From positions 37,997 through 72,078 of the forward strand of contig NZ_MKVV01000096.1 in assembly GCF_001899645.1 (NCBI RefSeq): a stretch of DNA of 34,082 nucleotides. The letters are read 5' to 3'. This DNA is from Pseudonocardia sp. 73-21 (GTDB taxonomy: Bacteria; Actinomycetota; Actinomycetes; Mycobacteriales; Pseudonocardiaceae). Numbering within the stretch: the stretch's first letter is position 1; each line of letters opens with the position of its first letter. Below, piece after piece: positions 29,268-34,082 of this stretch. A program made the position numbers and the translations under genes. The notes under the pieces are model-generated. The model was not told where the DNA came from. It worked only from the letters and a program-made list of their open reading frames with translations, and did not search any database.

Positions 29268-30788
29268 ATGTTCCCCGGAACCCATGCCGCGCAGAGTCCC
29301 GACAAGATCGCCGCCGTCCTCGTCGAGACCGGTGAGACGCTCACCTACGGCGAGCTGGAGGAGCGTTCGGTCCGCCTCGCCCACGTCCTGCACGACGCGG
29401 GCCTGCGGCCCGGGGACGTCGTCGCGCTGCTCACCGAGAACAACCTGCACGCCTTCGAGGTGTACTGGGCGGCGCTGCGCTCCGGGCTCTACGTCACCGC
29501 GGTCAACCACCACCTCGCCCCCGGTGAGGTCGGCTACATCGTCGACGACTCGGGCGCGAAGGCCCTGATCGTCTCGGCGGGCAAGGCGGAGCTCGCCACG
29601 CAGGTCGCGGGCGCCGCCGGGCTGAAGCTGGCCTTCGACGGCCCGGTCGACGGCTACGGCTCCTACGACGACGCGCTGGCCGCGGCGTCCGACGTGCCGT
29701 TCGACGACCAGCCCTACGGTGCCACGATGCTGTACTCGTCGGGCACCACCGGCCGGCCCAAAGGGGTGCGGCCCATGCTGTCCGGGGCGCAGGTGGACGA
29801 CCCGGGCGACTCGCTCGTCGGGCTGGCGGGCCAGTTCTTCGGGGTGAACCCGGATGCCGTCTACCTCAGCCCGGCCCCGATCTACCACGCCGCGCCGTTG
29901 CGCTGGAGCGGCGCCGTGCAGGCCCACGGCGGCACGGTGGTGATGATGCGCCGGTTCGACGCCGAGACGGCGCTGCGCACCATCGAGGAGCGGTCGGTCA
30001 CCCACGGGCAGTTCGTGCCCACCATGTTCGTGCGCATGCTCCAGCTGCCCGACGACGACCGCACCCGCTACGACGTCTCCAGCCTGAAGGTCGCCATCCA
30101 CGCGGCGGCGCCGTGCCCGGTCGAGGTCAAGCAGAAGATGATCGACTGGTGGGGTCCGGTCCTCGTCGAGTACTACGCCGGCACCGAGGGCAACGGCATG
30201 ACGATGATCGACTCGAGGACGTGGCTGACGAAGCCCGGCACGGTCGGCCGGGCGGTGATGGGCACCGTCCGGATCTGCGACGACGCCGGCGTCGTGCTGC
30301 CCGCGGGCGAGGTGGGGACCGTCTACTACGAGCGCGAGACCGTCCCGTTCACCTACCACAACGACCCCGAGAAGACCGCCGCCGGCCAGCACCCCGAACA
30401 CCCGAACTGGGCCAGCCTCGGCGATGTCGGTTACCTCGACGAGGACGGTTTCCTGTTCCTCACCGACCGCAAGTCCTTCATGATCATCTCGGGTGGGGTG
30501 AACATCTACCCGCAGGAGACCGAGAACGTCCTCGCGCTGCACCCGGCCATCCACGACGTGGCCGTGATCGGTCTGCCCGACCCCGAGATGGGGGAGTCGG
30601 TGGCCGCGTTCGTGCAGCTCGCCGCCGGGGTGGACCCCAGCGACGAGCTCGGCGCGGAGATCATCGCGTTCGTGAAGTCGAAGATCGCCTCCTACAAGGC
30701 GCCGCGCAGCGTGCGGTTCGTCGACGAGCTGCCCCGCACCGAGACGGGGAAGCTCGTCAAGGGCGAGCTCAGGAAGCAGTACGGGTGA
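29268..30788 (+). CDS. Acyl-CoA ligase (AMP-forming)
   Basis: 506 residues from ATG 29268, directly after the stop of the thiolase relic, with GAGAGG upstream. ANL motifs: YSSGTTGRPKG (156-166), YYAGTEGNGM (302-311), LGDVGYLDEDGFLFLTDR (to 401), ISGGVNIYPQE and the adenylation Lys495 in RTETGKLVKGEL. The pattern SGTTGRPKGVRP and YYAGTEGNG is that of a common actinobacterial acyl-CoA synthetase subgroup near FadD-like enzymes of cholesterol or aromatic acid catabolism, but the substrate is unknown. Its 3' end overlaps the convergent LLM gene by 20 bp. It probably shares the promoter at 29050. Confidence 0.93.
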   Translation: MFPGTHAAQSPDKIAAVLVETGETLTYGELEERSVRLAHVLHDAGLRPGDVVALLTENNLHAFEVYWAALRSGLYVTAVNHHLAPGEVGYIVDDSGAKALIVSAGKAELATQVAGAAGLKLAFDGPVDGYGSYDDALAAASDVPFDDQPYGATMLYSSGTTGRPKGVRPMLSGAQVDDPGDSLVGLAGQFFGVNPDAVYLSPAPIYHAAPLRWSGAVQAHGGTVVMMRRFDAETALRTIEERSVTHGQFVPTMFVRMLQLPDDDRTRYDVSSLKVAIHAAAPCPVEVKQKMIDWWGPVLVEYYAGTEGNGMTMIDSRTWLTKPGTVGRAVMGTVRICDDAGVVLPAGEVGTVYYERETVPFTYHNDPEKTAAGQHPEHPNWASLGDVGYLDEDGFLFLTDRKSFMIISGGVNIYPQETENVLALHPAIHDVAVIGLPDPEMGESVAAFVQLAAGVDPSDELGAEIIAFVKSKIASYKAPRSVRFVDELPRTETGKLVKGELRKQYG

Positions 30789-31806
30789 TCGCGCGGGCGA
30801 TCTCGCCCCAGCGGGCGGCGGCCTTCGGGTCGGCGTCGATCGTCTCCTCGGCGAGGTAGGTGACCAGCCGCGCGGCGACCCCGTCGTAGCGGCTGGTCAG
30901 GACGGCGGGGATGTCGTCCCAGCGCCCGACCACCGCGAACTGCTCCACGATGTCGTCGGTGATCGCGTCGCGCATGCCGTCGAGGTCGCCGGCCTTGAGC
31001 AGGTCGTTGAGGCGCGACGACAGGCCCGTGAAGCCGAGGTCGTCGAACTGGAAGCTGTAGTTCTTCGTGGAGCCGTAGAAGGCGATCTGCTCCTTCGCGC
31101 GACGCAGCAGCGGGGCGCGCTCCTCGGCGGTGTCGCCGGCGACGACGAACACCGGCACGATCAGGTCGACGTCGGACACCTGCCGGCCGGCCCGCGCGCA
31201 GCCCTCGGCCACCGCGGGGCGCAGCCGCTCGGTGAGGTAGTGCACGGAGTGCAGCGGGTGCACGTGGATGCCGTCGGCCACCTCGCCGGCCATCCGGCAC
31301 ATCCAGTCGCCCACGGCCGAGATGTCGATCTTGATGTCGGGGAAGTCGTGCGACGGCGGCACCCAGGCCGCGGGCAGCAGCGACAGGTTGTAGAACTCGC
31401 CCTCGTGCGCGAGCTTCCCCCGGCCGGCGAAGGCGTCGAAGCACGCGCGGACGGCCAGCACGTAGTCGCGCAGCCGCGGCCCGGGGTGCTCGAACTCCGC
31501 CGAGTAGCGGCGCTCGACGTGCGCGCGGACCTGCGTGCCCAGGCCGAGCCGGAAACGGCCCCGGGTGTTGCCGGCGAGCTCCCAGGCGATCGCGGCGCTG
31601 ACCATCGGGCTGCGGGGGAACGCCACGGCGATGCCGGTGGAGAGCTCCAGCTCGGGCGCGGCCATCGCGGCGGCGGCCAGCGACATCCACGGCGTCTGGC
31701 TGGTCTCGGTGAACACCATGCCCGAGAGCCCGGCCTCGCCGACCGCGCGGGCGATGCCGGCGGAGTGGGTCCAGGACGAGGGGCCCTTCATCATGTCGAA
31801 CTTCAT
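30769..31806 (-). CDS. LLM class F420-dependent oxidoreductase (TIGR03617-like)
   Basis: 345 residues from ATG 31806, overlapping the TetR stop as ATGA. Luciferase-like barrel: MKFDMMKGPSSWTHSAGIARAVGEAGLSGMVFTETSQTPWMSLAAAAMAAPELELSTGIAVAFPRSPMVSAAIAWELAGNTRGRFRLGLGTQVRAHVERRY. The long insert around 'GEFYNLSLLP' and the C-terminal LTSRYDGVAARLVTY match the actinobacterial F420 family that often sits with acyl-CoA ligases and TetR genes. It is the last gene of the ligase-TetR-LLM operon. It may oxidise or reduce an acid-derived intermediate; the true substrate is unknown. The last 20 bp run into the convergent ligase. Confidence 0.88.
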   Translation of the reverse strand: MKFDMMKGPSSWTHSAGIARAVGEAGLSGMVFTETSQTPWMSLAAAAMAAPELELSTGIAVAFPRSPMVSAAIAWELAGNTRGRFRLGLGTQVRAHVERRYSAEFEHPGPRLRDYVLAVRACFDAFAGRGKLAHEGEFYNLSLLPAAWVPPSHDFPDIKIDISAVGDWMCRMAGEVADGIHVHPLHSVHYLTERLRPAVAEGCARAGRQVSDVDLIVPVFVVAGDTAEERAPLLRRAKEQIAFYGSTKNYSFQFDDLGFTGLSSRLNDLLKAGDLDGMRDAITDDIVEQFAVVGRWDDIPAVLTSRYDGVAARLVTYLAEETIDADPKAAARWGEIARAITRTAS

Positions 31807-32414
31807 GGGGCCGACTCTTCCATCTTCAGGCCGTTGCGCACGATCAGCTGGGCCGTCCGCACCGTGTCGGCCAGGGTGCCGCGCCCGGCGTCCCACCACT
31901 CCGGCGCCCAGTTCAGCGCGCCGATCACCAGCATCCGTGCGGCGCGGGGGTCCAGGTCGGGGTTGACCTCGCCCGCCGCCACCGCGTCGTCGATGAGGGT
32001 GCGCCACAGCGCGCCGTAGCGACGTTCGTCGAGCAGCTGCACGTCGCGGATGGCCTGCGGGAGCTGCGCGGCGTTGCGGATGGCCGCCGACGAGTACGCC
32101 GAGTCCTGCAGCACCACCTCGAGATGCGCGGCGACGGCGACGAGGATGCGCTCCATCCTCGCGACGCCGGACGGGAGCGCGGCCAGCGACGCCTCGACGT
32201 GGGCCATCGTGCGCCGCAGCCCGACCTGGACGACCTCCTGGATCACGTCGTCGCGGGACGGGAAGTAGTAGTAGATGGCGGGGGCCTGCAGCTGTGCCAC
32301 CTCGGCGATGTCGGACAGCCGCGTGCCCGCGTAGCCCTTGCGGTTCAACACCTCGGCGGCCGCGTCGAGGATGCGTTCGCGGGTGCGCGCGGACTTGGAC
32401 ACGGTCGCCGCCAT
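31803..32414 (-). CDS. TetR/AcrR family transcriptional regulator
   Basis: 203 residues from ATG 32414. HTH at about 12-58: TRERILDAAAEVLNRKGYAGTRLSDIAEVAQLQAPAIYYYFPSRDDVIQEV. The ligand domain has a KstR2-like feel (YGALWRTLIDDAVAAGEVNPDLDPRAARMLVIGALNWAPEWWD, including the conserved 'NW.PEW' near the end), which in mycobacteria binds a CoA ester of the cholesterol pathway; here that is only a suggestion. It lies in the middle of an operon: 9 nt after the ligase and with ATGA overlap to the LLM gene. It therefore probably controls the promoter upstream of 34013, largely outside this window. Confidence 0.9.
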   Translation of the reverse strand: MAATVSKSARTRERILDAAAEVLNRKGYAGTRLSDIAEVAQLQAPAIYYYFPSRDDVIQEVVQVGLRRTMAHVEASLAALPSGVARMERILVAVAAHLEVVLQDSAYSSAAIRNAAQLPQAIRDVQLLDERRYGALWRTLIDDAVAAGEVNPDLDPRAARMLVIGALNWAPEWWDAGRGTLADTVRTAQLIVRNGLKMEESAP

Positions 32415-32423
32415 GATCGGAGT

Positions 32424-34013
32424 CTACGAAGACCTGGCGGTCAGCTCGTCGCGCAGCACGAACTTCTGGACCTTGCCCGACGCGGTGTGCGGCAGCTCGT
32501 CGCGGAAGAACCACCGCACCGGCACCTTGAACGGGGTGAGGCGGGACAGGCAGTGCTCGGTGAGCTGCCGCTCCAGGTCGGGAGCGGCGGGCCCGTGCGT
32601 GGTGACGACCGCGGCCACGATCTCGCCCCACGTCTCGTCGGGCAGCCCGACCACCGCGGACTCGGCGACGGCCGGGTGGGCGGCGAGTGCGATCTCGATC
32701 TCGGCGGGGGAGATGTTCTCCCCGCCCCGGATGATCAGCTCCTTGAGCCGGCCCGAGAGCGTGATGAGGCCGCGGGCGTCCATGGACCCGAGGTCGCCGG
32801 TGTGCAGCCAGCCCTCGGCGTCGACGGTGGCGGCGGTGGCCTCCGGGTCGTCGAAGTAGCTGATCATCTGGTTGTAGCCGCGGGCGCAGACCTCGCCGGC
32901 CACGCCCAGCGGCTGCACCGCGCCCGTCACGGGGTCGACGATGCGCGCGCCGGTGTGCGGCAGCGGCCGGCCGACGCTGGTGACGAGGTCCTCGCGCGTG
33001 TCGGAGCGGCGCGTCAGGCACATGACGGGGGAGAGCTCGGTCTGGCCGTAGAGGTTGTGCACGGACGCGCCGAACGTCTGCTCGACGGCCTCGATCATGC
33101 TGCCCGGCACGGTGGACGCCCCGACCAGCACGGTGGCCAGCTGGGGCACCGGGTTGCTGGAAGCGCGGGCCGCCTGCAGAACGGCGGCGAGCACGGTGGG
33201 CACGCCGAACAGCACGGATGCGCCGTGCTCCGTCATGGCCCGTAGCACCGCCGAGGGGTCGAACGTCGAGATGAGCACCATCGTCCCGCCCAGGACCGCC
33301 GGCCCGAGGTGCGAGATCACGCAGCCCGCGGTGTGGAAGCTCGGCAGCGGCGCGATGGCGACCGCCCCCGGCTCGACCTCGGCCGTGAGCATCGTCAGCC
33401 GCGCGTTGTTCACCAGCGACCGGTGCGACAGCAGCACCGCCTTGGGGTGGCCGGTGGTGCCGGAGGTGAACTGGATCATCGCGGGCGACTCCGGGGAGCT
33501 GAGCTCCTCCGGCTGCACGGGGCTGCCGTGGAGCCGCCCGGCGTCGGACAGGCTGATCACCTCGAGCCGGTCCGGGATCGTCGGCGCCACCTCGGCCACG
33601 ACCGCGGCCATGTCGTAGGTGCGCGCGCGGTCGGCGTGGACCAGCACCGACGCCTGCGAGAGCCGCAGGCAGTACTCCAGCTCGGCCGGGCGCAGCGCCG
33701 GGTTCAGCGCCACGAGCGTGACGCCCGCGAGCGCCGCCGCGTACTGCACGATCGGCCACTCGGCCACGTTCGGCGCCCACAGGGCCACGTGGTCACCGGG
33801 ATCGGCCACCGTCAGCAGGCTCCCGGCCGCGTGCCGGGCCGCGTCGAGCAGCTCGGCGTAGGTCCAGCGGCGGTCCTCGCCGGCGTGGGAGGTGCCGATG
33901 AGCGCGACGACGTCGGGGTGGTGTTTCGCCTGCTCCACCAGCAGCCCGCCGACCGTGCCCTCCACCAGCGGCACGTCGGTCTCGGGCAGCCACTCCGACC
34001 TCGGTGTCGTCAT
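32424..34013 (-). CDS. Acyl-CoA ligase (AMP-forming)
   Basis: 529 residues from ATG 34013, with AGGGAGC 7 nt upstream. Complete ANL enzyme: FTSGTTGHPK (182-191), YGQTELSP (322-329), GWLHTGDLGSMD (401-412), GRLKELIIRGGENISP (421-436) and Lys514 in ASGKVQK. It makes an acyl-CoA from a free acid, ATP and CoA. The overall sequence is of the long/medium-chain or aromatic FadD type. It heads an operon with a TetR regulator and an LLM oxidoreductase, suggesting acid-inducible catabolism. It is not close to the ligases at 6384 and 29268, giving three different ligases in 28 kb. Confidence 0.93.
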   Translation of the reverse strand: MTTPRSEWLPETDVPLVEGTVGGLLVEQAKHHPDVVALIGTSHAGEDRRWTYAELLDAARHAAGSLLTVADPGDHVALWAPNVAEWPIVQYAAALAGVTLVALNPALRPAELEYCLRLSQASVLVHADRARTYDMAAVVAEVAPTIPDRLEVISLSDAGRLHGSPVQPEELSSPESPAMIQFTSGTTGHPKAVLLSHRSLVNNARLTMLTAEVEPGAVAIAPLPSFHTAGCVISHLGPAVLGGTMVLISTFDPSAVLRAMTEHGASVLFGVPTVLAAVLQAARASSNPVPQLATVLVGASTVPGSMIEAVEQTFGASVHNLYGQTELSPVMCLTRRSDTREDLVTSVGRPLPHTGARIVDPVTGAVQPLGVAGEVCARGYNQMISYFDDPEATAATVDAEGWLHTGDLGSMDARGLITLSGRLKELIIRGGENISPAEIEIALAAHPAVAESAVVGLPDETWGEIVAAVVTTHGPAAPDLERQLTEHCLSRLTPFKVPVRWFFRDELPHTASGKVQKFVLRDELTARSS

Positions 34014-34082
34014 GGGGGGCTCCCTAGGACGCTCCTGAAAAAGCCGGTCGTGTCGGTCCTGGCCGGGACGGTCGGGGCTGGG
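34014..34082 (-). promoter_or_regulatory. 5' leader of the ligase-TetR-LLM operon (partial)
   Basis: Contains the ribosome site AGGGAGC before ATG 34013 and a CCTAGG palindrome at 34030-34035. No clear -10 or long operator is visible in the 69 nt available; the promoter may lie beyond the window. Confidence 0.35.

Noticed and set aside
1..34082. tRNA, rRNA, riboswitch, insertion sequence, phage or attachment-site features
   Set aside because: I looked for tRNA-like cloverleaf signatures, transposase motifs, terminal inverted repeats and integrases and saw none that could be supported.

Overview
The window is very GC-rich, with G or C in nearly all third codon positions and frequent GTG starts and ATGA/GTGA gene overlaps. 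It carries F420-type luciferase-like oxidoreductases, a mycothiol-type (MDMPI/DinB) domain, an SAV2177-type methyltransferase and many TetR/AMP-ligase/crotonase genes. Together these point to a chromosomal segment of an actinobacterium, most likely a Pseudonocardia-like member of the Pseudonocardiales (inference; no marker gene is present). I see no rRNA, tRNA, CRISPR, transposase or phage gene.

Layout. 1-4.4 kb (minus): a 3'-truncated thiamine-diphosphate enzyme, three small stress-type proteins (DUF6131-like membrane peptide, CsbD, S4-like), a TetR regulator and an LLM oxidoreductase. 4.4-6.3 kb (minus): an unusual single reading frame that joins a double TetR regulator to an MDMPI/DinB domain. 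It is divergent, across a perfect 18-bp palindrome, from a five-gene coupled operon (6.4-10.9 kb: acyl-CoA ligase, crotonase, SnoaL-like, SDR, crotonase), probably a beta-oxidation-like route for an unidentified carboxylic acid. 11-13.9 kb: a divergent LysE exporter/Lrp pair, an SRPBCC protein and a crotonase. 13.9-17.7 kb: a decayed stretch with a deleted dienelactone hydrolase, two DinB relics and a GDPD relic, interleaved with an intact methyltransferase, LLM enzyme and SDR-like protein. 17.7-20.0 kb: an HD-type/LuxR regulator, a SnoaL-like protein and a DsrE-like protein.

20.1-27.4 kb: a complete heterotetrameric sarcosine oxidase operon (soxB-soxD-soxA-soxG) coupled to a dimethylglycine dehydrogenase-like FAD/GcvT enzyme, facing a convergent FCD-type GntR regulator. 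This is N-methyl glycine (betaine, dimethylglycine, sarcosine) demethylation. A near-perfect palindrome at the soxB promoter is a good candidate operator. soxA contains an in-frame run of three perfect 24-bp repeats flanked by an inverted copy, the most unusual sequence structure in the window. 28.2-34 kb: a crotonase, a thiolase gene collapsed to its first ~8 and last ~54 codons, an acyl-CoA ligase, and a minus-strand operon of acyl-CoA ligase, TetR and LLM oxidoreductase, again lipid or carboxylic acid catabolism.

A recurring regulatory theme is a TANNNT -10 hexamer only 6-8 nt before the start codon at about ten genes, the architecture of leaderless transcripts in Actinobacteria. Several such promoters are divergent, and one pair has overlapping -10 boxes.
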